Positions 25,079 through 33,137 of a stretch of DNA of 64,000 nucleotides are shown piece after piece. Position numbers and translations under genes: made by a program. Within the stretch, counting starts at the first letter, position 1, and every line of letters begins with the position of its first letter. Under the pieces are notes generated by a model, which searched no databases, was not told where the DNA came from, and saw only the letters and a program-made list of their open reading frames with translations. Source of the stretch: Paenibacillus caseinilyticus (GTDB taxonomy: Bacteria; Bacillota; Bacilli; Paenibacillales; NBRC-103111); the NCBI RefSeq assembly GCF_027533645.1, contig NZ_JAQAGY010000023.1:46926-110925 (forward strand), written 5' to 3'.

Positions 25079-26569
25079 TTAGCCCTGGTCCGTAAACTTC
25101 GAGCTGAGCTGCCTTGTAAGCTCTTCGAGCTCCCCGAGGCTCGCCGCAATGCGGCCGGTCCGGGCGCTCTGCTCGTCGAGGCTCGCGTTGATCTCCTCGA
25201 ACGAAGCGCTGGACTGTTCCGTTACCGCAGATACCGTGCCGACTTCCTGCTCCGTCTGTTTCGAGCGCTCCTCGAGCTGCTGCAGCATGGAAGCGATGGA
25301 AGCGGAACGTTCCGATACGGAGGCGGCTTCCTGAAGCACCTGGGCGAAGAGGCTGCCCGCTTCGTCGCCGGACGACCGGATGGTGCCGATCGCCTCTTTG
25401 CCCTGAAGAATATGCCGGGATACGACCCGGGTCTGCTCCTGGATCCGCGTGAGAATATCGGTGATCTGAGCCGTGGACTCTTCCGCACCGGCCGACAGTT
25501 TGCGGATCTCCTGGGCGACGACGGCGAATCCTCTGCCATGCTCCCCGGCCCGCGCCGCTTCGATTCCCGCGTTGAGAGCAAGCAGACTCGTCTGCCGCGC
25601 AATGGCCTGGATGGACTGGAGCACCGTAGAGATCTGTTCGCTCTGCACCCGCAGGGCTTCCATGGAATCGTACGTCGTGTCGATCATCCCGCCGACCCGG
25701 GATACATCGCTCTGCAAGCTGGCGATATGCTCGTTGCCTGCGCCGGTGACGGCTGCCGTCCGTTCGGACATGCGCATCATGTCTGCCGTCGACGCGCCGA
25801 TGGAGGCGATGAAAGCCCCCGAGTCCTGAATCGACGAATTGATGTCAGCTACGCTGGACGCCTGGGATTCGATCCCTTGGGCGATCTCGCCGAAGCTTGC
25901 CGCAAGCTCGCGGCCGATCCGGTCGGTTTCGACCGCATTCTCCTTCAGCTGCTGGCCGAAGGCGTCGAGCCCTTGGACGGAAGACTGCACATCACGCATC
26001 AGTTCGGCCATGCTTTCCTGCTGCCCGCGCAGCTCCGCTACCATTCTTTTGCCCATCATGCACACGGAGGCGCCGGCGAAGCCTACCATCAGGGTCACTA
26101 CGAACATCACCACTTTGTCGAATATGGGCTGCTCGCCGACGTAAGGGTTGAAGAGGGTGTGAATGATGACAATGGAGAGAGCGAGGATCGTCCCGATCAC
26201 GGAGGTTCTCGTATGGAGGTACACGAGAGACAGCGCGCTATAGATCAGCAGGGCGGTCCAGGATACGGCCGCCGGGATGAACCAGAGAATCGTGAATCCC
26301 ACGAAAAACATGTACGCCGTCAGGACCGTCTTCCCTTCGGGACGGGGCCCGTACTTCTTCAGGAGCCAAGGCAGCAGCGAGACCAGAAGGCCGACGGAAG
26401 CCATGAATGCGAGGGTCGTCGGACCCGTGACGATGCCGGCGAGCCATAGAACGGTATAAATCGGTAGACAGGAGAGCAGGAGAGCGATCAAGGTGCCGAC
26501 AAGCAGTTTGGAAGCAAATTGCTCATGGGCGGTAACTGTTGGCGGCGGGGAATGGTGTACTGAATTCAT
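25079..26569 (-). CDS. Methyl-accepting chemotaxis protein, six-helix type
   Basis: 496 aa. Residues about 20-190 contain roughly six membrane helices with short loops and no large periplasmic domain; no HAMP is obvious. The C-terminal half is an MCP signalling domain with the hairpin tip QTSLLALNAGIEAARAGEHG and FAVVAQEIRKLSAGAEES. It probably senses membrane-linked or intracellular cues, or acts outside flagellar chemotaxis; no che genes are in the window. AAGGAGGG lies about 10 nt before ATG 26569. Confidence 0.9.
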   Translation of the reverse strand: MNSVHHSPPPTVTAHEQFASKLLVGTLIALLLSCLPIYTVLWLAGIVTGPTTLAFMASVGLLVSLLPWLLKKYGPRPEGKTVLTAYMFFVGFTILWFIPAAVSWTALLIYSALSLVYLHTRTSVIGTILALSIVIIHTLFNPYVGEQPIFDKVVMFVVTLMVGFAGASVCMMGKRMVAELRGQQESMAELMRDVQSSVQGLDAFGQQLKENAVETDRIGRELAASFGEIAQGIESQASSVADINSSIQDSGAFIASIGASTADMMRMSERTAAVTGAGNEHIASLQSDVSRVGGMIDTTYDSMEALRVQSEQISTVLQSIQAIARQTSLLALNAGIEAARAGEHGRGFAVVAQEIRKLSAGAEESTAQITDILTRIQEQTRVVSRHILQGKEAIGTIRSSGDEAGSLFAQVLQEAASVSERSASIASMLQQLEERSKQTEQEVGTVSAVTEQSSASFEEINASLDEQSARTGRIAASLGELEELTRQLSSKFTDQG

Positions 26570-26595
26570 GGGGGAAGGCCCTCCTTCGCTTCATT

Positions 26596-26637
26596 GATCC
26601 GGAACAGTGGATCCGGAACAGTGGATCCGGGACCGTC
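26596..26637. repeat. Three 14-bp tandem repeats upstream of the chemoreceptor
   Basis: GATCCGGAACAGTG at 26596-26609 and 26610-26623 are identical; 26624-26637 is a third copy with three differences. Each unit holds GATCCGGA. They sit 27 bp before the chemoreceptor start, in or near its leader. Confidence 0.8.
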
Positions 26638-26644
26638 GGAATAA

Positions 26645-26675
26645 AGAAGACACGCCTGATGACAAGGCATGTCTT
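26645..26675 (-). terminator. Probable terminator of the nucleotidyltransferase-like gene
   Basis: AAGACACGCCT pairs with AGGCATGTCTT around about 8 nt, 78 nt past the minus-strand stop at 26753. T tract weak. Confidence 0.5.
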
Positions 26676-26752
26676 CGGTTAGGGTATATATCGTCCGGCG
26701 TTCCAGTTATATGAAGGGGGAGGAAGAGGGGAGTTGTAGGCAAAAGAAGGGT

Positions 26753-27376
26753 TTACGCTCCCGGCTCCCCCGCCTTCTTCAGCACGGCGAGAATACGAAG
26801 GCATACAGCGGCCGGCAGCGGCCGGTCCAATGCTTCGCGCAGGAGGCCGCTCCGGAGAGGGACCCCGTCCTTCCAGCCGTCTTCGATGAGCTGGGCCTTG
26901 TCCGCCCGGCCCGGGAGGAGCAAATACAGCACATACCAGTCTTCGAGGGGCGTCAGCGGGATGCCGTCCGGGGTGCCGTGCAGCGGCAGCCGGGGGGATG
27001 CGGCTGACGGGCTCCACGGCAAGCGGTACACCCCCTCTTCGTGACGGATGCCGAAGCCGGCGATGAGGTCTGCGCCGCACCCCTCCAGCGTGAAGCGGCG
27101 GAAGTGCAGCGAGCAGTAGGGCTCCTTGAGCCCCTGCAGCTCGGCCGGTCCCAAGGCTGCTAGCCTCTCGAAGGCCTGCGGGGCCTCGTTCTCGTCCAAG
27201 AGCAGGTCGATATCGTTCGGTAAGCGGGCCGTCAGCCCCCGGACATACAGCAGGGCGGAGCCGCCGAGGCCCCAGGCGATGTCTGCGCCGTCCAGCGCTC
27301 CGGCGATCGTGCGCAGCGCCCGCAGGTGCCGGGGAGGCAGCTTGGCAAGTCCGGGATCATCTGCGGCATGGGGCAT
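26753..27376 (-). CDS. Nucleotidyltransferase-fold protein
   Basis: 207 aa. Near residues 35-60 it reads WGLGGSALLYVRGLTARLPNDIDLLLDE, the GGS...DxD pattern of the minimal nucleotidyltransferase superfamily (also seen in AbiEii-like toxins and aminoglycoside adenylyltransferases). A later conserved-looking segment is GIPLTPLEDWYVLYLLLPGRADKAQ. AAGGAGGCC lies before ATG 27376. No partner antitoxin gene is adjacent, so a toxin role is not supported; substrate unknown. Confidence 0.7.
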   Translation of the reverse strand: MPHAADDPGLAKLPPRHLRALRTIAGALDGADIAWGLGGSALLYVRGLTARLPNDIDLLLDENEAPQAFERLAALGPAELQGLKEPYCSLHFRRFTLEGCGADLIAGFGIRHEEGVYRLPWSPSAASPRLPLHGTPDGIPLTPLEDWYVLYLLLPGRADKAQLIEDGWKDGVPLRSGLLREALDRPLPAAVCLRILAVLKKAGEPGA

Positions 27377-27454
27377 GGTAACGGCCTCCTTCGGATTGGA
27401 ATGGGGGTGGCTTCTACTTCAATAGGTAGGCGGCATACCAAGAGGGCCGGGCGG

Positions 27455-27958
27455 TCACGGCTGGGAAGAGGCCTTCCCCGACCAGACCATGCAGTGGAAT
27501 TGGTCAGGTCCTCTCGGCGTCATCCGCTTGTAGGTGTCCGTGATGCGGAAGCCCGCCCGGTGATACGTCCGGATGGCGCGTGTATTCGAGGTCAGTACCT
27601 CGAGATCGATCTCGTTGCCGGGATTCAGCCGCAGGGCTTCCTGTGCGATGGCCTCCACGAAGGCCGCTCCGAGCCCGGCGCCGCACAGGTCGGGCCGCAG
27701 CCCGAGCCCGAGCCGGGTGACGCCTGTGATTGGGAACAGCTGGGCGAAGCCCGCCAGCTCTCCCTGCTCGTCCAGCACGCTGCGGTACTGGCTCTCGCGG
27801 ATACCGGGGTCGGCGAATTCTTCGCCGCCTTCGAGCAGCTGCTCCCAGGACTTCCAATTATAAATCTCATAAGGGGGCGGATAAGCCCATCTACAGATCA
27901 TCCGGCCGTGCTCTTCGGTGAGCGTACCTAGATGAAACCGGGTGGGGATGGTTGACAC
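27455..27958 (-). CDS. GNAT-family N-acetyltransferase
   Basis: 167 aa. GNAT core: motif A around LGLGLRPDLCGAGLGAAFVEA with the acetyl-CoA pyrophosphate loop, and motif B NTRAIRTYHRAGFRITDTYK. Start GTG 27958 with GAGGAGG about 12 nt upstream. Substrate unknown. Divergent from the sulfurtransferase gene. Confidence 0.88.
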   Translation of the reverse strand: MSTIPTRFHLGTLTEEHGRMICRWAYPPPYEIYNWKSWEQLLEGGEEFADPGIRESQYRSVLDEQGELAGFAQLFPITGVTRLGLGLRPDLCGAGLGAAFVEAIAQEALRLNPGNEIDLEVLTSNTRAIRTYHRAGFRITDTYKRMTPRGPDQFHCMVWSGKASSQP

Positions 27959-28112
27959 TTGCGTTTGTCGCCTCCTCGAAGAACGGCCGATTCCGAGTGC
28001 CCGGGGGAACCGGGTCCTGCCGGGTCCGTATCTGCTGTTTCCTAGCCGGTCTCTCCGGGTGTATACTGGGTACTATACAGCATATCCATCCATGAAAGGA
28101 AGCGTGTGGCAT

Positions 28113-28949
28113 ATGAAGCATGTAGTTAGCGGAGAATGGTTATTCGAGCACGGCACAGACGACCGGATGATCTTAGTGGACTGCCGGTTCGCCTTGGGGC
28201 AGCCCCACTCGGGCCGGTCGGCTTACGAGCGGGATCATATTCCCGGAGCGCATTACCTGGATTTGGAGGCAGACTTGTCGGCCCCTGTAACGGATCATGG
28301 AGGACGCCATCCGCTACCGGACGTGGAGGCGCTTTCGCGCAAATTCGGCGAGATCGGCATCCACTCCGGCTCGGTGGTTATCGCCTATGATGACCAGGGT
28401 GGGGCGATGGCCTCCAGACTCTGGTGGCTGCTCACCTATCTGGGGCACGACCGGGTATGCATTCTGGACGGCGGCTACTCCCGTTGGAAGGAAGCGGGGT
28501 ATCCCGTCACCGACGAGCCTCCGGCTGTCCATCCCGCGGAATTCACGCCGCGGATACGCAGCGAGCTGCTCGTGGACATGGAAGGCGTGAAGGCGAGGAT
28601 CGGCCGACCGGGTACGGTGTTGATCGACTCGCGGGAGGAACGTCGCTACCTCGGGATCGAGGAGCCGATCGACAAGGCTGCCGGCCACATCCCCGGGGCG
28701 GTCAATTATTTCTGGAAAGACAGCCTGACAGCGGAGGGCGGCTGGAAGTCTCCCGAGCTGCAGGGGGAGCGGTTCGCGGACCTGGCGGGGGCCGAAGAGA
28801 TCGTCGTCTACTGCGGCTCGGGTGTGACGGCCTGCCCGAATGTGCTGGCACTGAGCGAAGCTGGTCTGAAGAACGTGAAGCTGTACGCCGGGAGCTGGAG
28901 CGACTGGATCTCGTACGGGGAGAACCCTGTGGCGACGGGGGAAGAATAA
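28113..28949 (+). CDS. Two-domain rhodanese-type sulfurtransferase
   Basis: 278 aa, standard for tandem rhodaneses. N-terminal inactive-type domain (residues about 5-130: VDCRFALG ... HIPGAHYLDLEADL) and C-terminal catalytic domain with Cys in IVVYCGSGVTACPN. Closest in pattern to thiosulfate or 3-mercaptopyruvate sulfurtransferases; the CGSGVT loop favours the latter. ATG 28113 with GAAAGGAAG upstream; the alternative ATG at 28092 would put that site inside the gene. TATACT at 28062-28067 is a plausible -10. Confidence 0.9.
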   Translation: MKHVVSGEWLFEHGTDDRMILVDCRFALGQPHSGRSAYERDHIPGAHYLDLEADLSAPVTDHGGRHPLPDVEALSRKFGEIGIHSGSVVIAYDDQGGAMASRLWWLLTYLGHDRVCILDGGYSRWKEAGYPVTDEPPAVHPAEFTPRIRSELLVDMEGVKARIGRPGTVLIDSREERRYLGIEEPIDKAAGHIPGAVNYFWKDSLTAEGGWKSPELQGERFADLAGAEEIVVYCGSGVTACPNVLALSEAGLKNVKLYAGSWSDWISYGENPVATGEE

Positions 28950-29097
28950 GGGCTGAGCAGCTGCGTTAGACACGGGCTTAAGGGCTTTTTTTCTCAATTA
29001 CAGCACGGAAAGGTGACATACACTGACACCTATTCCTGTTATTCTCGAAAGAGGGCGGAGAAGCCGGATACGATGATGAAGGAGGAGAGCTGCAAGG

Positions 29098-29511
29098 ATG
29101 AGAGTGCAGTGGGAAGGGATTACGGTATTGTCGGATGATGTGTCCCGGTTGGCCCGTTTTTATCGGGAGGTGCTTGGATTGGCTGCCGTTGTGGAGGAAA
29201 GTCATTATGCTGAATTTGTAAATGACGGTATTCGATTGGCAATTTGTTCCAAGTCGCTCATGGCGGATAATACGAACGGGCATTATTCCTTTATCGAAGA
29301 ACGCAAAGGGCAGGCCTTCGAACTTAATTTTCAATGTGAATCGCCGGAAGCAGTCCACACGATTTATCATGAAATGGTTTCGAAGGGAGCTGTGTCGGTT
29401 ACGGAGCCGAAATCCATGTCCTGGGGACATACAACAGGATTTTTTGCGGACCCTGACGGGAACATTCATTCACTCTTTGCGATCAACCCGATTGCCGAGA
29501 AAGAAGAATAA
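29098..29511 (+). CDS. VOC-family (glyoxalase/dioxygenase-fold) protein
   Basis: 137 aa with the paired beta-alpha-beta-beta-beta modules of the vicinal oxygen chelate fold: WEGITVLSDDVSRLARFYREVLGL at the N-terminus and FFADPDGNIHSLFAINP at the C-terminus. Metal ligands cannot be assigned safely. AAGGAGGAG lies about 10 nt before ATG 29098. Lower GC than its neighbours. Function could be detoxification or antibiotic binding; not determinable. Confidence 0.85.
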   Translation: MRVQWEGITVLSDDVSRLARFYREVLGLAAVVEESHYAEFVNDGIRLAICSKSLMADNTNGHYSFIEERKGQAFELNFQCESPEAVHTIYHEMVSKGAVSVTEPKSMSWGHTTGFFADPDGNIHSLFAINPIAEKEE

Positions 29512-29630
29512 ACAGGCGACGAAGGATGCGGATGGGAGGTAGTGACTGCCAAGATGCTGGTCCGGATCAAGAACTCTTCCTTTCTTTAATCCGTTCCCTC
29601 CTAGAACAGGAATAATATCCTGCGGGCGCC

Positions 29631-29670
29631 AAAAAAGAGTACAATCCGGATGCGGATTGTACTCTTTTTT
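29631..29670. terminator. Bidirectional terminator
   Basis: AAAAAAGAGTACAATCCG (29631-29648) and CGGATTGTACTCTTTTTT (29653-29670) are a perfect 18-bp stem with a 4-nt loop, between the VOC gene and the convergent heme monooxygenase gene. Confidence 0.95.
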
Positions 29671-29720
29671 CGGCAGGGCAAGGGAGTCTGCCTTTTTCCG
29701 CCGCCGAGCGCGTACATTTC

Positions 29721-30050
29721 TTATTTCCCGTACGTGCCTTCGCGGACCGTCTTCACTTCATACATGTTGACGTTGGAACTGACGACATACTCCGGGGGCG
29801 TCTTGCCGCGGTTCTCTTTGTGCCCTTGAATGTGCGCGTCGCTCTTCTCCCAGTTCTTCCACGCATCGACGGATGCCCAGCGGATCATCGCGACGACTTC
29901 TTCCGTATCTTCTTTCTTCGAACGGTTGACCATGACGCTTACATCGAGCAGGCCTTCCATTTCATCGACAGCGCCTTTGCTGCTGAAACGTTCGACTACG
30001 GCATCGGCATAGCCTTTTTGGACGACGATGGTCCGGGTTTGGATTAACAT
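29721..30050 (-). CDS. IsdG/HmoA-type heme-degrading monooxygenase
   Basis: 109 aa, ABM (antibiotic biosynthesis monooxygenase) fold. The conserved WASVDAWKNWEKSDAHIQGHKE segment carries the Trp and His expected for heme-degrading members, which open the porphyrin ring to release iron. AGGAGG lies before ATG 30050. A near-perfect Fur box upstream supports an iron-scavenging role over the other ABM functions. Confidence 0.85.
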   Translation of the reverse strand: MLIQTRTIVVQKGYADAVVERFSSKGAVDEMEGLLDVSVMVNRSKKEDTEEVVAMIRWASVDAWKNWEKSDAHIQGHKENRGKTPPEYVVSSNVNMYEVKTVREGTYGK

Positions 30051-30107
30051 GTAGAGGGCCTCCTGTGGCAGAAATCCGTAAATTAGGATGAGAAGGAATA
30101 TACTTTC

Positions 30108-30137
30108 ATTCTAATTGATAAAGATTATCATTGTCAA
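30108..30137 (-). promoter_or_regulatory. Promoter and Fur box of the heme monooxygenase gene
   Basis: On the minus strand TTGACA (complement of 30132-30137), 18 bp, TAGAAT (complement of 30108-30113). Between them lies TGATAATCTTTATCA (30116-30130), matching the Fur 7-1-7 consensus TGATAAT-N-ATTATCA at 13 of 14 defined positions. Iron-bound Fur here would block RNA polymerase. Confidence 0.85.
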
Positions 30138-30159
30138 AAGGTAGAAGGGAGAAATTGAA

Positions 30160-30189
30160 AATGAAAACCTCTCCCCAGGAAGGGAGAGG
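30160..30189 (-). terminator. Terminator of the pspC-like gene
   Basis: CCTCTCCC (30168-30175) pairs with GGGAGAGG (30182-30189); on the minus strand the stem is followed by TTTTCATTTT. It lies between the gene and the divergently placed heme monooxygenase promoter. Confidence 0.75.
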
Positions 30190-30196
30190 CTACGGA

Positions 30197-30409
30197 TTAA
30201 GCGGACGGGAACGTCGACCCGGAGAAGGGCTCTTTGGGAACCATCAGGGCAGCCAGGAAGTAGAAGAGAATCAGACTGCCGCTCGAAACGAACGTCAGAA
30301 CGACGACCAGCAGCCGGAGCAGTGTAGCATCGATGCCCATGTACTGCGCCAGTCCGCCGCACAGGCCTGTGATTTTTTTATCGGATACGGAACGGTACCA
30401 TCGTCTCAT
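30197..30409 (-). CDS. PspC domain protein
   Basis: 70 aa. RRWYRSVSDKKITGLCGGLAQYMGIDATLLRLL is the PspC start pattern (given as two pieces: RRWYRSVSDKK and ITGLCGGLAQYMG), followed by a single membrane helix (VVVLTFVSSGSLILFYFLAA) and MVPKEP. Membrane-stress associated family. ATG 30409 follows AAAGGTGG by 8 nt; GTG four codons earlier lies inside that site. Confidence 0.88.
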   Translation of the reverse strand: MRRWYRSVSDKKITGLCGGLAQYMGIDATLLRLLVVVLTFVSSGSLILFYFLAALMVPKEPFSGSTFPSA

Positions 30410-30631
30410 GATAAAGTCCACCTTTCGGATAGAGGAATGTGTTGTTTTGTTATACGCTTATTGTAACGCTCCCTCTGTTCCGGCAAAACGGACCCGCGAT
30501 GGGATTCCAGCTGGACCTTAGTCCAGCGCCCCGCACGGTCTGCGGCCCAGCAGCGCGATCTACCGCCTGCCTGCCCCTTATAGGAAGGCGCGCAAGGCTG
30601 CGCCCGGAAGACTGCTTCCTGCTGGCCCTGG

Positions 30632-32026
30632 TTACCTAGCCGGATTCCCTCTCTCGGCTCCGGCATCGGCGCGCCGAGCCAATATGCCCTTGTAGACGTC
30701 GATCGACAGGGCGCGCGACGCTTTGAGATCCACGACCGCGTCAGGCCGGGGCAGGTGAATCTCCTTGTCGGAGAGCCCCGCCAGCTCCGGCAGCCACCGC
30801 CGGATATAACTGCCGCCCGGGTCATACGTCTGCGACTGGGTCACGGGATTCATCACGCGGAAGTACGGCGCGGCATCATAGCCGAGCGAAGCGCTCCACA
30901 GCCAGCCGCCGCGGTTGAGCGCATTGTCGTAATCCGCCAGCTTGCTGCGGAAGTACCGCTCCCCGTAAGGGAAGGGGCAGAGCAGGTTCTTCGTCAGGAA
31001 CATGGCGGTGATCATCCGCAGCCGGTTCGGCATCCAGCCCGTCGCGTTCAGCTCCGTCATGGCCGCATCGATGATCGGGATGCCGGTCCGGGCCTCTGCC
31101 CAGGCGTGGAAGCCGTCTGTCGGCAGCTCTGTCAGATCATACTCCTTCTCGTAGCGGTAGAAGAGGGGATCGAGCCGGGACTGGTAGAGATAGAAGTCCC
31201 GCCAGGCGAGCTGGCGCAGCCAAGGCTCCGCCTCGGTACCGCACTCGAGCAGCTGCTCGTACACGCGGCGGATCGAGAGGGCGCCCGTATTCAGGTGCCG
31301 CGAGAGCCGGCTGGTCTCCTCGCGGGCGAACCGCTCCCGCCCCTCCGCGTAGCCGGCGAGCCGTTCGCCGAGGAAGTCCTCGAGCGCGGCTTCGGGCTCT
31401 TCCGCCGCGGGCCGTGCCCGGGAGTCCGCCAAGGCCTGTGCGAGCTCCTCCGGCAGCGGGAAGCGGCTGGCGACGCCTTCGGCCAGCGGGAGCGTCCGCA
31501 GTCCGCCGAGGCCTCTCGTGGAAGCGGGGCGGAAGTGCTCTCTCAGGTACTCGCGCCAGCGGCGGTAGTACGGGGTGTACACCTTGTACGGCTCGCTGCG
31601 CCCGGCGCTGTGCTGGAAGTCCCGCAGGTCCGCGAGCGTCTGTTCGGCCAGCCCGGTCACACGGACGCCCCGGGCTGCCGCCGTCTCCCGCAGGGAGCGG
31701 TCGCGGGTCACGGCGTACGGCGTGTAGTCCTCGTGGAACACGAGCTCCCGCACACCGTGCGCCTCGAGCAGCGCGGCCGTCACGCCGGCCGGCTCGCCGT
31801 AGAGCACATGCAGGTGCTGTCCCGCCGCGTCGTACAGGGACTGCAGCCGGGCGGCATGCGCCAGGAAGTTGCGGCCGCTGTGCTCGAGGTGGCGGCCTTT
31901 GCGGAGCAGGAACGGGTCGAGCACGAGCACGTGCAGGCTCGGGGACCCGCTCCCGCTCTCAGCGATATAGTCATAAGCAGGCAGGTCGTCCGTGCGCAGG
32001 TCCTTACGGTGCAGGAACAAGATCAT
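30632..32026 (-). CDS. phrB: Deoxyribodipyrimidine photolyase (class I)
   Basis: 464 aa. N-terminal antenna-binding alpha/beta domain starting MILFLHRKDLRTDDLPAYDY, linker, and C-terminal FAD domain with WLRQLAWRDFYLYQ, GWMPNRLRMITAMFLTKNLL and AAPYFRVMNPVTQSQTYDP. Repairs UV pyrimidine dimers using reduced FAD and blue light. ATG 32026 with AAGGAG about 13 nt upstream; an open stretch to 32545 is a frame shadow of the next gene. Confidence 0.93.
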   Translation of the reverse strand: MILFLHRKDLRTDDLPAYDYIAESGSGSPSLHVLVLDPFLLRKGRHLEHSGRNFLAHAARLQSLYDAAGQHLHVLYGEPAGVTAALLEAHGVRELVFHEDYTPYAVTRDRSLRETAAARGVRVTGLAEQTLADLRDFQHSAGRSEPYKVYTPYYRRWREYLREHFRPASTRGLGGLRTLPLAEGVASRFPLPEELAQALADSRARPAAEEPEAALEDFLGERLAGYAEGRERFAREETSRLSRHLNTGALSIRRVYEQLLECGTEAEPWLRQLAWRDFYLYQSRLDPLFYRYEKEYDLTELPTDGFHAWAEARTGIPIIDAAMTELNATGWMPNRLRMITAMFLTKNLLCPFPYGERYFRSKLADYDNALNRGGWLWSASLGYDAAPYFRVMNPVTQSQTYDPGGSYIRRWLPELAGLSDKEIHLPRPDAVVDLKASRALSIDVYKGILARRADAGAERGNPAR

Positions 32027-32091
32027 CGGGGAGGTGCAGCTCCTTTCGTAGGTCTTAGGCTTATTCCCGGCAGAACAAAGACAGAAAGCCT

Positions 32092-32143
32092 TCCAGGCTT
32101 GTCCTGCCCGTGAACGGGGAGGAGGCCCAAAAGGCTTTCGATT
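32092..32143 (-). terminator. Terminator of the NlpC/P60 gene
   Basis: GAAAGCCTT (about 32092) pairs with AAGGCTTTC (to 32143), enclosing CCTGCCCGT/ACGGGGAGG. Lies 35 nt past the minus-strand stop at 32178 and before the photolyase start. Confidence 0.75.
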
Positions 32144-32177
32144 AAATAAGTAAGGATGGGTTACGTCGCAGGAGATG

Positions 32178-32648
32178 TTACTTGTCGGCCATGAGCTGCT
32201 CGTAAGAAGCATCAGAGAGGACACGACGGGCGGTAACGTACCTTTTGGCGTAATAGCCGTCACTGAGTTTCGTGATCGTAACGCCTTGATTCGTGGCGGA
32301 GTGGTAGAAGTTGCCTTCACCGACATACACGCCAACGTGGGAGATTCCTTTGCCGTCGGTGTTGAAGAACACGAGATCGCCGGCACGGAGGTTGTTCTGG
32401 TCCACCCAATTGCCGAGCTCCGCTTGGCCTTTGGAGGTGTGAGGCAGGTCGACGCCGAACTTGGAGAATACCCAAGACGTATAACCGGAGCAGTCGAATC
32501 CGCTTTTGGTGGTGCCGGACCATTTGTACGGCGCACCCAAACCATCGTTGACCGCTGCGCTTAATGAGGATTCCGCGTAAGCGCTACCGGCGGAAATGCC
32601 GCAGAACAGGGATAATGCAAGTGTGAGTCCAACAAGCTGCTTTTTCAA
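32178..32648 (-). CDS. Secreted NlpC/P60 (C40) cell-wall peptidase
   Basis: 156 aa. A signal peptide (KKQLVGLTLALSLFCGISAG, cleavage near SAYA-E) is followed directly by the catalytic domain: Cys in FDCSGYTSWVF, His in ISHVGVYVG, third residue in FYHSATNQ. Hydrolyses gamma-D-Glu-diamino acid or related bonds in peptidoglycan stem peptides. No LysM or SH3 domain. The likely start is TTG 32648 with AAGGGG 9 nt upstream. It is controlled by a ydaO c-di-AMP riboswitch whose 3' end is only about 20 nt from the start. Confidence 0.9.
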   Translation of the reverse strand: MKKQLVGLTLALSLFCGISAGSAYAESSLSAAVNDGLGAPYKWSGTTKSGFDCSGYTSWVFSKFGVDLPHTSKGQAELGNWVDQNNLRAGDLVFFNTDGKGISHVGVYVGEGNFYHSATNQGVTITKLSDGYYAKRYVTARRVLSDASYEQLMADK

Positions 32649-32668
32649 AGAAGTTTCCCCTTCCAAGT

Positions 32669-32785
32669 GCCTACGAGGTTAGCTGAAGGGTTCGGTTGAA
32701 GGTTCCCTATGATCACTCTGAAGCGAGATCAATTCACCCAAAATTGGATCCCCCGTTTTCTGAGACAGAAATTCGGCAAAATATT
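32669..32785 (-). ncRNA. ydaO/yuaA cyclic di-AMP riboswitch
   Basis: Minus strand, 5' to 3': CCGAATTTCTGTCTC, ACGGGGGATCCAATTTTGGG, TGAATTGATC, then CATAGGGAACCTTCAACCGA, CCCTTCAGCTAACCTCGTAG, GC. These are the conserved blocks of the ydaO class in the right order and spacing. The class binds c-di-AMP and typically turns off wall hydrolase, osmolyte and potassium genes; an NlpC/P60 hydrolase directly downstream is a textbook target. No separate terminator is visible between the aptamer and the ribosome site, so control may act on translation initiation or through the 3' stem. Confidence 0.92.
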
Positions 32786-33037
32786 CTTTTTTTATTACCG
32801 AGTAACTATATTCGAGTAAGTTCGAGTTTCTCCTGCTTGAGACACAAATTTGTCACATTATCGCCGTTTAGAGTGAAACCTTTTGTTTATAGGTGCAATA
32901 AGGATTGCAAGCGCATACATATATTTCCTGGAAGGTTGTTTTCTACGGTTATTTACGGCATCTTCACATGGACTTGTCGAATCTAAAGAGGGGGCTGTCC
33001 GCGTGAGCCAGTCTTGCTCGCAGCAGCCGTTACCGCA
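32786..33037 (-). promoter_or_regulatory. Upstream region of the riboswitch-controlled gene
   Basis: AT-rich, no convincing gene. Contains CGAGTAA at 32799-32805 and 32813-32819 with a half copy at 32823, and TGAGACACAAATT at 32838-32850, which repeats TGAGACAGAAATT (32761-32773) from inside the riboswitch. A minus-strand -10 such as TAATAA near 32795 is possible but no clear -35 is seen. Confidence 0.4.
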
Positions 33038-33077
33038 CAAAAAAAGCCGCCTGCCATCAAACTGGATGGCAGGCGGC
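33038..33077 (-). terminator. Terminator of the multi-pass membrane protein gene
   Basis: GCCGCCTGCCATC (33046-33058) pairs perfectly with GATGGCAGGCGGC (33065-33077); a 7-nt T run follows on the minus strand. Confidence 0.95.
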
Positions 33078-33137
33078 GTTGGTCGCCGGTATTTGGAGCG
33101 GACAGGCTTGCCTTGGGACCCTTTGGCAGAGAGGAAG

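Noticed and set aside
25412..26449. 345-codon plus-strand frame antisense to the chemoreceptor
   Set aside because: Shadow of the MCP gene: His/Arg/Asp-rich, no domain, no ribosome site.
26596..26637. CRISPR-like array
   Set aside because: Units of 14 bp are contiguous without spacers; a simple tandem repeat.
26753..27376. Toxin of a toxin-antitoxin (AbiE-like) pair
   Set aside because: Nucleotidyltransferase fold is visible but no adjacent antitoxin gene or conserved toxin C-terminus.
30755..32113. 452-codon plus-strand frame antisense to the photolyase
   Set aside because: GC-rich shadow frame without start signal or domain.
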